A DNA stretch of 58,464 bases from Candidatus Nitrosopelagicus sp. Its GTDB lineage: Archaea > Thermoproteota > Nitrososphaeria > Nitrososphaerales > Nitrosopumilaceae. Shown here in pieces: positions 34,263-42,956 of the stretch. A model generated the notes under the pieces. It saw only the letters and a list, made by a program, of their open reading frames with translations. It was not told the origin of the DNA and searched no databases. Every line of letters starts with the position of its first letter. Position 1 is the stretch's first letter. The position numbers and the translations under genes were made by a program. The DNA lies in NCBI GenBank assembly GCA_022450565.1, contig JAKUOP010000012.1:1-58464 (forward strand), read 5' to 3'.

Positions 34263-35062
34263 CATTAACTAAACGTGTAATTCCGTGTCTTGATGTAGCT
34301 AATGGTAGAGTTGTCAAAGGGCTACATTTTGAATCAATAAAAGATGCAGGTGACCCTGTTTTGTTGGCAGAAAAATATAGTAACGAGGGAGCTGACGAAC
34401 TAATCTTTCTTGATATTACAGCGTCATCTGAACAGCGTGAAACGATAAAATCACTTGTGAAAAAAGTGGCTGAGGTAATTGACATTCCATTTACAGTTGG
34501 GGGAGGAGTCAAATCACTACAACATGCTAGGGATATCTTGCTTAATGGTGCTGATAAAGTAGCAATCAACACTGGAGCCGTGAAAAATCCTAGCGTTTTA
34601 ACGGAATTAATGGAATTATTTGGTCGTCAATGTGTAGTTGTAGCAATAGATGCAAAAAGAAACTATAACGTTGAAAAAGGAAAAAATATTTTTACTGAGG
34701 ACAATAAACAATTTTGGTTTGAAGTTTTCATTTATGGTGGAAAAAAGAGTACTGGTTTAGATGTGATTGATTGGGCACAAAAAGTTGAAACTTATGGTGC
34801 GGGTGAAATACTACTAACTAGTATAGATAGAGATGGAACAAAAGATGGTTATGATACTTTGCTAACACAGAAGATAGTAAGTAGTGTATCTATCCCTGTT
34901 ATCGCTTCTGGTGGTTGTGGAAGTCCGGAACATATGATTGAAATATTTAAAGAAAGTGAAGTAAGTGCCGCTTTGGCTGCATCAATATTTCATTATGAAG
35001 ATCATTCTGTTGACCGTGTAAAACAGATGATTAAGAATAATGGAATTGATGTAAGGTATTAG
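34259..35062 (+). CDS. hisF: Imidazole glycerol phosphate synthase, cyclase subunit
   Basis: TIM-barrel cyclase that uses HisH-derived ammonia to form imidazole glycerol phosphate and AICAR. The 267 residues begin TKRVIPCLDVANGRVVKG with the catalytic aspartate, and include FTVGGGVKS, the AIDAKRN loop, and SGGCGSPEH. TTG is the start, overlapping the hisA stop. It is the last gene of the operon: the next gene is on the other strand and overlaps by 4 bp. hisI and hisE do not follow. Confidence 0.96.
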   Translation: MTLTKRVIPCLDVANGRVVKGLHFESIKDAGDPVLLAEKYSNEGADELIFLDITASSEQRETIKSLVKKVAEVIDIPFTVGGGVKSLQHARDILLNGADKVAINTGAVKNPSVLTELMELFGRQCVVVAIDAKRNYNVEKGKNIFTEDNKQFWFEVFIYGGKKSTGLDVIDWAQKVETYGAGEILLTSIDRDGTKDGYDTLLTQKIVSSVSIPVIASGGCGSPEHMIEIFKESEVSAALAASIFHYEDHSVDRVKQMIKNNGIDVRY

Positions 35063-35586
35063 TTTTCACAGATATTACCTTTCCATCTTTCTTCTGTTCC
35101 AGGTAACACCTTATCTACAAATTGAAACGTTAATTCTTTTGGTTCTACAGTCAAATTCTTACGGTCTTCTGTGAGAGTTTTTCCTGTTATTATAACAGTC
35201 CATGTTCCAACAACATCATCTTTTGTACAAATATCCCATAGTTGTTCTAGATTTGCTCTGAAATAGAATTTGGGATCTGGATCTAGACTCCCATTGAAAT
35301 TAACTTGGTAATGTAGACTACCATCTGGTCTATAGAATGATACTTCTCCATCTTCTAGTGGATGGAGACTAAGCCAACCAAAAACATTTTCTCCAAGCAT
35401 ATATTTTGAATTGTTAATTGTTAAGGGACCAACTGTTTGTAAATCCTCTGGAAATGGTCCATCTTCGAAGAACCCCAAATCACTAAGCTGATATGCAATT
35501 ATTCCTGCAATAATAATAGTAGCACCTATTGCTATTCCAGCTGTTTTCTTCACATTTTGGAGTATTTTTTTTCTCTTTAAATTCAT
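35059..35586 (-). CDS. Membrane-anchored extracellular protein, function unknown
   Basis: A 175-residue protein with a basic N-terminus, one hydrophobic segment at about 15-33, and an outward-facing domain predicted to be beta-rich. The domain contains VFGWLSLHPLEDGEVSFYRPDG and GTWTVIITG, suggesting an Ig-like or beta-sandwich fold, and has two Cys (one in the CTKDD region and one near the C-terminus) that could form a disulfide. The specific family is not recognised. It converges with hisF by 4 bp and diverges from thrC. Confidence 0.75.
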   Translation of the reverse strand: MNLKRKKILQNVKKTAGIAIGATIIIAGIIAYQLSDLGFFEDGPFPEDLQTVGPLTINNSKYMLGENVFGWLSLHPLEDGEVSFYRPDGSLHYQVNFNGSLDPDPKFYFRANLEQLWDICTKDDVVGTWTVIITGKTLTEDRKNLTVEPKELTFQFVDKVLPGTEERWKGNICEN

Positions 35587-35775
35587 TCTTACTCAAAGAT
35601 TTTTTTCAAAAACTGTAATTTCAGCTACAATTTTTTTAATAAAACTAAGTTTTTTTCCAACATTTGGATAATTAGTCAAAAAATTAATAATTATACTATT
35701 AATTTTAGGCATAGAAAAGTTAAGTAGTACTTAACTTGATATTAGGATATTTTAAGAATATACTTTGGAACAAAT
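35587..35775. other. 189-bp divergent intergenic region
   Basis: Contains the palindrome at 35717-35737 and the thrC TATA-like box; the rest is A/T tracts with no open frame of note. Confidence 0.6.
35717..35737. promoter_or_regulatory. Perfect 21-bp palindrome upstream of thrC (candidate operator)
   Basis: AAGTTAAGTA, one central G, and its exact reverse complement TACTTAACTT make two perfect 10-bp arms. It is centred about 25 bp upstream of a TATA-like TATTTTAAG (35748-35756) of thrC and 140 bp from the divergent gene's start, so it most likely belongs to thrC. The position suits a dimeric regulator such as an Lrp/AsnC or other HTH protein; which one is unknown. Confidence 0.6.
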
Positions 35776-36996
35776 ATGATAATGGCTAAAACCAATCTAA
35801 AATGCAGAGAATGTACAAAGGAGTATGAACCTACGTTCAAGTATATCTGTGATGAATGTTTTGGACCTCTTGATGTACACTATGATTTTCCAGAAGTAAC
35901 TAAAGAAACATTTCAAAATAGGGAAAAAACATACTGGCGTTATCATGAACTTTTACCAATTCACGATAAGAAAAACATAGTAAGTATTGATGCAGGAATG
36001 ACTCCATTAGTAAAAGCGGAGAAACTTGGTGACGAACTAGGTCTAAGAAATCTATACATTAAAAATGATTCAGTAAATCCAACATTTTCATTCAAAGACA
36101 GACCTGCTGGAGTTGCAATTTCTAAAGCAAAGGAGTTTGGTCTAAAATCTGTTGGTTGTGCATCTACAGGTAATTTGGCTTCTGCAACTGCAGCTCATGC
36201 AGCAAAAGCAAACATGCCATGTTACATCTTTGCACCAAGTAATATTGAGACAGCAAAAATTGCACAAGCACTATCTTACGGTGCTGAATACATTTCTGTT
36301 GACGGTACTTATGATGAGGCAAATAGAATTGCAGCACAAATTGGTGACAGAAAGGGTGTAGGTGTAGTTAACATCAATATGAGGTCATATTATGTAGAAG
36401 GATCCAAAACTTTGGCTTATGAAGTAGCAGAACAATTACATTGGAATGTTCCAAACCACCTGATAGTTCCTACTGGTAGTGGTGCAATGTTAAATGCAAT
36501 TTGTAAAGGATTTGAAGAATTACAAACTGTTTCATTACTTGATAATTTGTCATCAATGCACATGCATTGTGCACAACCGCATGGATGTGCACCTATAGTT
36601 GATGCATTTAAGAAAAATTCTGACAAAGTAATCCCAGTAGAACAACCTGAAACTGTTGCAAAAAGCCTAGCAATTGGTGATCCTGGAGATGGTCGTTATG
36701 TACTAAAAAGATTAAAACAATACAATGGGATTGCAGAAGAAACAAATGATAAAGAAATTCTAGACGCAATTTTACTTTTAGCCAAAACCGAAGGAATATT
36801 CACAGAGCCTGCTGGTGGAGTCTCTGTTTCTATTTTAAAGAAAATGGTGGAGGAAGGCAAGATTGACAAAGATGAAATTACCGTATGTTATGTCACAGGT
36901 AATGGTCTAAAAGCTACTGAGTCAATTATGAGTGTATTAACAAAACCACAGGTAATGCAAGCTGATGTTGCAAAGATTTCAGCAGTAATAGGATGA
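35776..36996 (+). CDS. thrC: Threonine synthase (zinc-ribbon type, PLP fold II)
   Basis: Converts O-phosphohomoserine to threonine. The 406 residues have an N-terminal zinc ribbon (two CxxC) and PLP lysine in PTFSFKDRPAG. Other conserved parts are the SGNLASATAAHAA segment and GSGAML. ATG 35776 or 35782 could start it; the latter gives MAKTNLKC. It is followed after 10 bp by a ubiquitin-like/E1 fusion, so the two share a transcript. Archaeal threonine-synthase homologues can have other substrates (cysteate synthase is one), so the alternative of a sulfur-accepting enzyme fed by the neighbour is worth testing. Confidence 0.88.
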   Translation: MIMAKTNLKCRECTKEYEPTFKYICDECFGPLDVHYDFPEVTKETFQNREKTYWRYHELLPIHDKKNIVSIDAGMTPLVKAEKLGDELGLRNLYIKNDSVNPTFSFKDRPAGVAISKAKEFGLKSVGCASTGNLASATAAHAAKANMPCYIFAPSNIETAKIAQALSYGAEYISVDGTYDEANRIAAQIGDRKGVGVVNINMRSYYVEGSKTLAYEVAEQLHWNVPNHLIVPTGSGAMLNAICKGFEELQTVSLLDNLSSMHMHCAQPHGCAPIVDAFKKNSDKVIPVEQPETVAKSLAIGDPGDGRYVLKRLKQYNGIAEETNDKEILDAILLLAKTEGIFTEPAGGVSVSILKKMVEEGKIDKDEITVCYVTGNGLKATESIMSVLTKPQVMQADVAKISAVIG

Positions 36997-37006
36997 TGAT
37001 TGTATA

Positions 37007-38326
37007 ATGGCAAAGATTACTTTTACAATTCCATCAGTTCTCAATGCAGGTGGTGGCGAAAAAAAGACAGAACTTGATACTTCAACATTAAAAGATGCTT
37101 TTGAGAAAATTTCAGAGATTATGGGTGATGACTTTAAGAGAAGAGTATTAGAGTCAGATGGGTCTCCACGTTCACTGATTAATATTTACGTTAATGGAAA
37201 GAACGCAGCATTTTCTGATGGATTGGATACGCCTCTAAAAGATGGTGATGAAATTTACATACTTCCAGCCGTAGCTGGAGGTTCTGATCTTTCTGAAAAA
37301 GAACTTGATCGATTTTCTAGACAAGTAATGCTAGAACAGATTGGATATGATGGACAATTAAAATTAAAGAATTCTACAGTTTGTGTTGTAGGTGTTGGGG
37401 GTCTTGGTAATCCAATCACATCACGTTTAGCTGCAATGGGTGTTGGTAAACTTCGAGTTGTTGATAGAGATGTAATTGAACTCTCAAACTTGCACAGGCA
37501 AACAATGTTCAACGAAGATGATGTAGGTCAAGTTAAGGTTGAGGTTGCAGCGAAGAAATTAAAAAAAATCAATCCAGAAGTTGAGATTGAAGCACTCCCT
37601 ATTTCCATAAATGATTATACTGCACTTGATGTTGTAGAAGGTTGTGATGTGGTAGTAGATGCACTTGACAGTGTTAACGCTCGCTATTCTTTAAACAAAG
37701 CATGTGTAGAAAAAAACATTCCTTTTGTTACAGGAGCTGCGGTTGGTGTAACAGGTCAAGTGTTTACAGTTTTGCCAAAAAAAACAGCATGTTACAATTG
37801 CTTGTTTCCAACATTGGATGAGGATTCAATGCCAACTTGTAGCATAGAGGGTGTACACCCATCAATTCTTTCTGTTATTGGCGGTCTAGAAGTTCATGAA
37901 GCAGTAGATGTTTTAATTGGAAAAATACCAAAATCTTCAGAAAAGTTCCTGAGTATTGATTTAGAGAACTTGGAATTTTCATCTGTTAGGATGTTCAAAC
38001 AAGAAGAGTGCTCAGTATGTGGTTCTGGTAAGAGAGATGAAGTCCCAAAGCAGGAGCTTATTCTAGAAGAATTATGCGGAAGAAACATGGGAAGCCGTAC
38101 ATTCTCAATTACGCCTACATACAATGTGGAACTAAATGTCGATAACGTTACAAGTATTGCAAAAGACAAAGGGTTCCTAGTTGAAAATCAAGGCAAGCTA
38201 GGTTTGTCACTTCGCACAAATGATCTTTCTGTTAGTTTTATGAAAAGTGGTTCAGCTGTAGTAGTAGGACCAAAGGATGAGTCTGAGGCAATATCACTCT
38301 ATAAAGAGCTCATAAAAAGATCGTAG
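37007..38326 (+). CDS. MoaD/ThiS-like ubiquitin-fold domain fused to MoeB/ThiF-type E1 enzyme
   Basis: A 439-residue fusion. Residues 1-92 are a beta-grasp sulfur-carrier-like domain ending in AVAGG, Gly91-Gly92. Residues 93-345 are an adenylating E1-like domain: ATP loop around GVGGLG at 129-134, RQTMF region, zinc cysteines C262/C265 and C335/C338, and a likely catalytic Cys278 in PTCSIEGV. Residues 345-439 are an extra C-terminal domain that I do not recognise. E1 domains normally activate the free diglycine end of a separate carrier, but here it is internal and continues directly into the E1 part. It is likely in one operon with thrC (10 bp apart). Confidence 0.87.
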   Translation: MAKITFTIPSVLNAGGGEKKTELDTSTLKDAFEKISEIMGDDFKRRVLESDGSPRSLINIYVNGKNAAFSDGLDTPLKDGDEIYILPAVAGGSDLSEKELDRFSRQVMLEQIGYDGQLKLKNSTVCVVGVGGLGNPITSRLAAMGVGKLRVVDRDVIELSNLHRQTMFNEDDVGQVKVEVAAKKLKKINPEVEIEALPISINDYTALDVVEGCDVVVDALDSVNARYSLNKACVEKNIPFVTGAAVGVTGQVFTVLPKKTACYNCLFPTLDEDSMPTCSIEGVHPSILSVIGGLEVHEAVDVLIGKIPKSSEKFLSIDLENLEFSSVRMFKQEECSVCGSGKRDEVPKQELILEELCGRNMGSRTFSITPTYNVELNVDNVTSIAKDKGFLVENQGKLGLSLRTNDLSVSFMKSGSAVVVGPKDESEAISLYKELIKRS

Positions 38327-38338
38327 ACTTTATAGAGT
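38296..38338 (+). repeat. 11-bp inverted repeat at the 3' end of the ubiquitin-like/E1 gene
   Basis: ACTCTATAAAG at 38296-38306 and its exact complement CTTTATAGAGT at 38328-38338 are separated by 21 bp and flank the stop codon at 38324-38326. The second arm also forms the TATA-like box about 26 bp before the next gene's TTG. It could be an RNA hairpin, a protein site or chance. Confidence 0.5.
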
Positions 38339-38358
38339 AAAAATACAGTTAAAATTAA

Positions 38359-39273
38359 TTGAACATTCTTGTAACTGGTGGAGCTGGGTTTATCGGTAGT
38401 CATCTAACTTCTTCATTGTTAGAAGACGGACATTCTGTTACAATTTATGATTCACTAATTAATAGCTCGGAAGAAAATGCCAAAAGATTACAGAAGTTAG
38501 ATGCAAATTTTATCTGTGGTGATATAACGGATTTTGAAAACCTATCCAACTCGGTATCTGGTCATGATATTTGCATTCATCTAGCTGCACAGATTGATGT
38601 TTTACATTCTATAAACGATCCACAATACAATAACTTGGTAAATATTTCTGGTACAAAGAATGTTCTTAATTCATGCGTAAAGCATAACGTCGATGTAATT
38701 GCAGCATCTAGTGCAGCCGTATATGAGGAATCCCATGAACCATTGTCAGAAACTTCATCAATTAAACCACAATCACCATATGGTGAAAGTAAACTTGCCA
38801 TGGAGCAACTTCTTGATGATTATTCAAAGATCCATGAGATTAATTGTTTAGGTTTGAGAATGTTTAATGTGTATGGAAAAGGGCAAAATATCAATTATGC
38901 AGGCGTAATTACAAAATTTCTTGAAAATATCAAAAATGGAACAGATCTAACGATTTTTGGTGATGGTAACTCCACCAGAGATTTTGTGTCTATAAATGAT
39001 GTAATTGATGCTATTGTTTTATCAATACAAAAAATTGGGCAGAATAAAGGTCGAGTGTTTAATATTGCAAGTGGGATTAGTACTAAAATTGTTGAGCTTG
39101 CAGAAACCATGATTAGTATTTCCAATGATGATTCCATCTCAATAAGATATGCACCAATGAATAGTGGTGAGATAATTAATAGTCAAGCGGATATATCACT
39201 TGCGAGAAAATCTCTTGATTTTTGTCCAAAATTATCTCTTAGAGATGGACTTGAACAATTGATAAAACCATGA
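38359..39273 (+). CDS. NAD-dependent sugar-nucleotide epimerase/dehydratase
   Basis: A 304-residue extended SDR enzyme of the UDP-glucose 4-epimerase type. It begins NILVTGGAGFIGSHL with the NAD loop, has the serine-active site region (SSAAVYEE), the YxxxK pair in SPYGESK, and RMFNVYGKGQ. TTG is the start with a TTTATAGAG box 26 bp upstream. The substrate cannot be decided. It opens the glycan region. The following 48 bp hold a promoter for the secreted-protein gene. Confidence 0.88.
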   Translation: MNILVTGGAGFIGSHLTSSLLEDGHSVTIYDSLINSSEENAKRLQKLDANFICGDITDFENLSNSVSGHDICIHLAAQIDVLHSINDPQYNNLVNISGTKNVLNSCVKHNVDVIAASSAAVYEESHEPLSETSSIKPQSPYGESKLAMEQLLDDYSKIHEINCLGLRMFNVYGKGQNINYAGVITKFLENIKNGTDLTIFGDGNSTRDFVSINDVIDAIVLSIQKIGQNKGRVFNIASGISTKIVELAETMISISNDDSISIRYAPMNSGEIINSQADISLARKSLDFCPKLSLRDGLEQLIKP

Positions 39274-39321
39274 ATCTTTTCTTGGATATGATTTAATATA
39301 ATAACTTGCAAACAAAAAATA

Positions 39322-39807
39322 ATGAATATTAGAATTATTTCATCAATATTATTTGTCTTAGCTTTAGTTCCTATATTATCAGTAGCAACAGCACAAAATG
39401 ATGTTACTCAATTTCAACCATCAGTAGAAATAATGTACAAAGAAGAAGTTCCTGTTTACGTCTTTGTCCAGATAGTACATAGAGATTCTTCTGGAAACCT
39501 CATGGCATATATTGAATCTGATAGAATAGGTCAAATTGATAAAAAAACTTTCGATGAATTAATTCAATATGAAAGTTCTCAGGGTTTAGATCCGATTTAT
39601 AATTTGAATAACGGAAAAAGCGTTGAAGTAATTTCTAGACAACAAATTACACAAATTGAAGAAACAATGTTGTCCACCGATACTGAACTTCGCTCCACAT
39701 CTGAAAATGGTAAAGACCTAATTACACTTAGAATGATTCATGACGGTTATATGGCATATTCAGGTGATACGGTAACAACATATTGGAATTTTGTTAGAAC
39801 TATCTAA
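39322..39807 (+). CDS. Secreted protein of unknown function
   Basis: A 161-residue protein with a clear signal peptide: MNIR, a hydrophobic core to about residue 22, then ATAQ as a cleavage site. The mature part has no recognised domain; it is polar with two or three predicted beta-strands (VYVFVQIVHRDSSG) and no Cys. A TATA-like TTTAATATAA is centred 26 bp before the ATG. It converges with the next gene by 8 bp. Confidence 0.75.
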   Translation: MNIRIISSILFVLALVPILSVATAQNDVTQFQPSVEIMYKEEVPVYVFVQIVHRDSSGNLMAYIESDRIGQIDKKTFDELIQYESSQGLDPIYNLNNGKSVEVISRQQITQIEETMLSTDTELRSTSENGKDLITLRMIHDGYMAYSGDTVTTYWNFVRTI

Positions 39808-41032
39808 TTTTTCTATTAGTAAAGATCATTCCAACACTAATTGAAAAGAACACTATGAATGGTAAGAATCTATACGGTTGGTTTGTTTGATCTGTTAACC
39901 CTGTTACAAATGGTGCACTAAGCAAAGTTCCTGCAAGTAGAATTAAGAGACTATTTGCATGCCTATTGGTCTTTGTTATTATGAATAATCCAACTATTAA
40001 TGGAAGTAAAAATAGTACAAAAATGCTGTCAAGTCTCATTTGAAATGCAAATGCTGAAAATCCTAACCAAAATTCATCAGCACTCCATTTTACTTCAACA
40101 CTAGTTTGTGTTGTTGATATAGTGATTCCAATTATTATAATAATTAAAATTGATACTGCAACAATTATTTTTTGTTGCTTTTTCATATTTGAATTTAAAA
40201 CAAAAAAGATTGACATTGGTCCGAAAAATAATGTTAAAGTTTTTGAAAATATTGATACGATATAGAAAATTGGTGATAGTGGCCATGCCTTTATTGCTAG
40301 ATATAATGATAGTAAATAGAAAAAAATCCAAAATGAAGAAAAAGCTGCTGAAGTATCAAATGTTAAAAATAAGTTGCTTTGTAAAACCAATAACATGGAA
40401 ATTAATCCAGCAAGTCTACTATGTGCTACTTGACTTGTAAATAGATATGTGATAATTAATAGTCCTATACTTGATAGAAATGGTATAACAAAGAAATTTC
40501 CGAAAACAGCCTCAGAAATTTTTAGTAGTGAATGTTTTACATGAGGTTCAAAACTTGCAACTTCTTCTGGCCATATGTTTTCCATATTAGATAATTTGTG
40601 CTTTAATCTATCCCAATCACCATATATCTCACCAATCTCGCTAACATTCTTACCAAATTGTATCTCACCGACAGATACAGACGAGTAGCCTAGAATTATA
40701 ATAATTACAATAATTATTGATATCTTTCTGGATATTTTGAACCGTCTTAGATAATCTATTCTTTCTACAAGTTCCCTTTTTTTAAAGAAATAAAACATTC
40801 CAAAAATTATAATGTTTGTTACAACCAGTGGAAGTGCCAATCCACCAATCTCAAATGGGTTCAAACTGAAATGTTCAGAAATTCCATATCCATCTAGTTC
40901 ATTTTGAAAAAATGTTTCAGTAAATAATGCAGGAAAAACTACAGAAACTAAACTAATCAGAACCACTGTAATTGTAAACAAAAAAACAGCCCAGGAAACT
41001 TTACTGAATTCCTTTATCTCATTTTTTTCCAA
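39800..41032 (-). CDS. Polytopic membrane protein, possibly GT-C-type glycosyltransferase
   Basis: A 410-residue protein with about nine or ten transmembrane segments, starting at about 14-36. A loop after the third segment contains acidic and aromatic residues (GEIYGDWDRL). The overall pattern resembles GT-C membrane glycosyltransferases, which use lipid-phosphate sugars, but no clear signature was matched. Its position between sugar genes supports such a role. It ends by overlapping the secreted-protein gene and diverges from glmS with 96 bp between starts. Confidence 0.6.
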   Translation of the reverse strand: MEKNEIKEFSKVSWAVFLFTITVVLISLVSVVFPALFTETFFQNELDGYGISEHFSLNPFEIGGLALPLVVTNIIIFGMFYFFKKRELVERIDYLRRFKISRKISIIIVIIIILGYSSVSVGEIQFGKNVSEIGEIYGDWDRLKHKLSNMENIWPEEVASFEPHVKHSLLKISEAVFGNFFVIPFLSSIGLLIITYLFTSQVAHSRLAGLISMLLVLQSNLFLTFDTSAAFSSFWIFFYLLSLYLAIKAWPLSPIFYIVSIFSKTLTLFFGPMSIFFVLNSNMKKQQKIIVAVSILIIIIIGITISTTQTSVEVKWSADEFWLGFSAFAFQMRLDSIFVLFLLPLIVGLFIITKTNRHANSLLILLAGTLLSAPFVTGLTDQTNQPYRFLPFIVFFSISVGMIFTNRKIR

Positions 41033-41106
41033 TATGTTTGAAAAAACACCTTCATTTTAAGACTTTTACATTAAATTCTGTATGAATCATTGTAAAAGTT
41101 TGTATG

Positions 41107-41113
41107 TATATAA
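41107..41113 (+). promoter_or_regulatory. TATA-like box for glmS
   Basis: TATATAA is centred about 19 bp upstream of the glmS ATG, slightly closer than other promoters in the window. Confidence 0.45.
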
Positions 41114-41128
41114 TTTGAATATCGTCTA

Positions 41129-42883
41129 ATGTGCTCAATTATAGGTTACATTGGAAGTAACGATGCCGCACCGATTTTAGTTAGAGCCTTAGAAAAAATG
41201 GAATATCGTGGATATGATAGTGTCGGAATAGCTACAAAGACCAAAAACGAGATTAATATCAAAAAAGGAGTTGGAAAAGTTGCCGAGGTAAAAACTAATG
41301 AAAATCTACAACAAATGGCAGGAAAAATCGGAATAGGTCATACCAGATGGGCTACACATGGTGGCGTTACAAAACAAAATGCACATCCACATTATAGTAA
41401 TTCAAGCAATGTTGCTATTGTGCATAATGGGATCATTGAAAATTTTCAAGAGTTAAAAGCTGATTTAGTATCTGATGGGTACAAATTTGAAAGTGAAACT
41501 GACACAGAAGTAATTGTTAATCTAATCCAGCAAAATTTCGAGAAAACATCAGACGTTAAAGATGCGATAACTAAAACTATTTCCAAATTAAAAGGTCATT
41601 ATGCATTTGTGGCTATGTTTCAGGATGGAACTTTAGCTGCTGCAAGATTCCATGAACCATTAATAATTGGTATTGAGAAAGATAATTACTATATTTCAAG
41701 TGATGTTTTAGGATTCATTGAAAAAACTGATGATGCAATTTACATTGATAATGAAAATTTTATAATTGTAAATGATTCTGGCTTAGAAATTTTTAATTTT
41801 GAAGGTGAAAAAGTAAAATCTAGTATTACTAAAGTTTCAAAAGAATTTGCAGATGTATACAAAGGTGACTATGCACATTTTACACTAAAGGAAATTTCAG
41901 AACAGCCACAAACAATTCTTAAATCTGCTAATAAAAAAGACATTCAGAAATTTGTAGAATCCATTAAAAATTCAGACAGTTTATACATTACTGGAAGTGG
42001 TAGTAGTTACAATGCAGCAGAAGTTACAAAATATTTAATGTCTAAATTTACTAAAACTAGTATAACCCCAATAATATCAAGTGAACTTCCTTTTTCAATC
42101 AATAATATAGGAAAAAACTCTACATTTATTGCAATTTCACAAAGTGGTGAAAGTGCAGATGTATTACATGCAATTAGAATTGCAAAAGAATCAAATTCCA
42201 AAATTTTTTCAATTATTAACCATCAAAATTCATCCTTGTCACAGGAATCTGAATTAACATTAGGCATAAACTGTGGTCCAGAGATTGGTGTGGCAGCAAC
42301 AAAAAGTTTTACATCACAACTTGCTGTCTTATACCAGATCACAAATCAGTTATGTGATAATTGTATATCTACTGATTGGCAAAAAATTTCCGATGCTTTC
42401 TCATACATATTAGATAATGATTCTAAAATCAAACAAATTGCAAAACAATTGAATGAAATATCTGACATTTATGTACTTGGAAGAGGAATTCATTTTCCAA
42501 TTGCTAAAGAGGCTGCATTAAAACTTAAAGAACTGACCTATATTCATGCAGAGGGTATAGCTGGTGGTGAGTTAAAGCATGGACCATTAGCTTTAATGGA
42601 TTCGAGTGTTTTTGTGATCATAATTAACCCAACTGATTCAACTTATGGTGATACCATGAATAGTGCAAATGAAATTAAAGCAAGGGGAGCCAAAATTATT
42701 GGAATTTCCAATAAAAATGACAGTGTTTATGACTATTGGATTGAAATTCCAGAAATGGATGATTCTAGCTACCCATTAGTTGAGATAATTCCAATACAAT
42801 TGCTATCATATTATGCAGCGTTAGAAAAAAATACTGATCCTGACTATCCTAGAAATCTTGCAAAATCAGTCACTGTTAAGTAG
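41129..42883 (+). CDS. glmS: Glutamine-fructose-6-phosphate aminotransferase (isomerising)
   Basis: Makes glucosamine 6-phosphate from fructose 6-phosphate and glutamine. The 584 residues comprise an N-terminal glutaminase domain with nucleophile Cys2 (MCSIIGYIG), GHTRWATHG and HNGIIEN, and two SIS domains (ITGSGSSYNA, SQSGESAD and the C-terminal KSVTV tail). The start is fixed by the need for Cys2. It is followed 73 bp later by PGI/PMI, and feeds GlmM-type activity encoded at 7164. Confidence 0.96.
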   Translation: MCSIIGYIGSNDAAPILVRALEKMEYRGYDSVGIATKTKNEINIKKGVGKVAEVKTNENLQQMAGKIGIGHTRWATHGGVTKQNAHPHYSNSSNVAIVHNGIIENFQELKADLVSDGYKFESETDTEVIVNLIQQNFEKTSDVKDAITKTISKLKGHYAFVAMFQDGTLAAARFHEPLIIGIEKDNYYISSDVLGFIEKTDDAIYIDNENFIIVNDSGLEIFNFEGEKVKSSITKVSKEFADVYKGDYAHFTLKEISEQPQTILKSANKKDIQKFVESIKNSDSLYITGSGSSYNAAEVTKYLMSKFTKTSITPIISSELPFSINNIGKNSTFIAISQSGESADVLHAIRIAKESNSKIFSIINHQNSSLSQESELTLGINCGPEIGVAATKSFTSQLAVLYQITNQLCDNCISTDWQKISDAFSYILDNDSKIKQIAKQLNEISDIYVLGRGIHFPIAKEAALKLKELTYIHAEGIAGGELKHGPLALMDSSVFVIIINPTDSTYGDTMNSANEIKARGAKIIGISNKNDSVYDYWIEIPEMDDSSYPLVEIIPIQLLSYYAALEKNTDPDYPRNLAKSVTVK

Positions 42884-42956
42884 TATTTTTCACAAAAATC
42901 AATAAAATGATTTCTTAGAATAAAATAAATGGATTAATTTTTGTATAAGATTGCTT

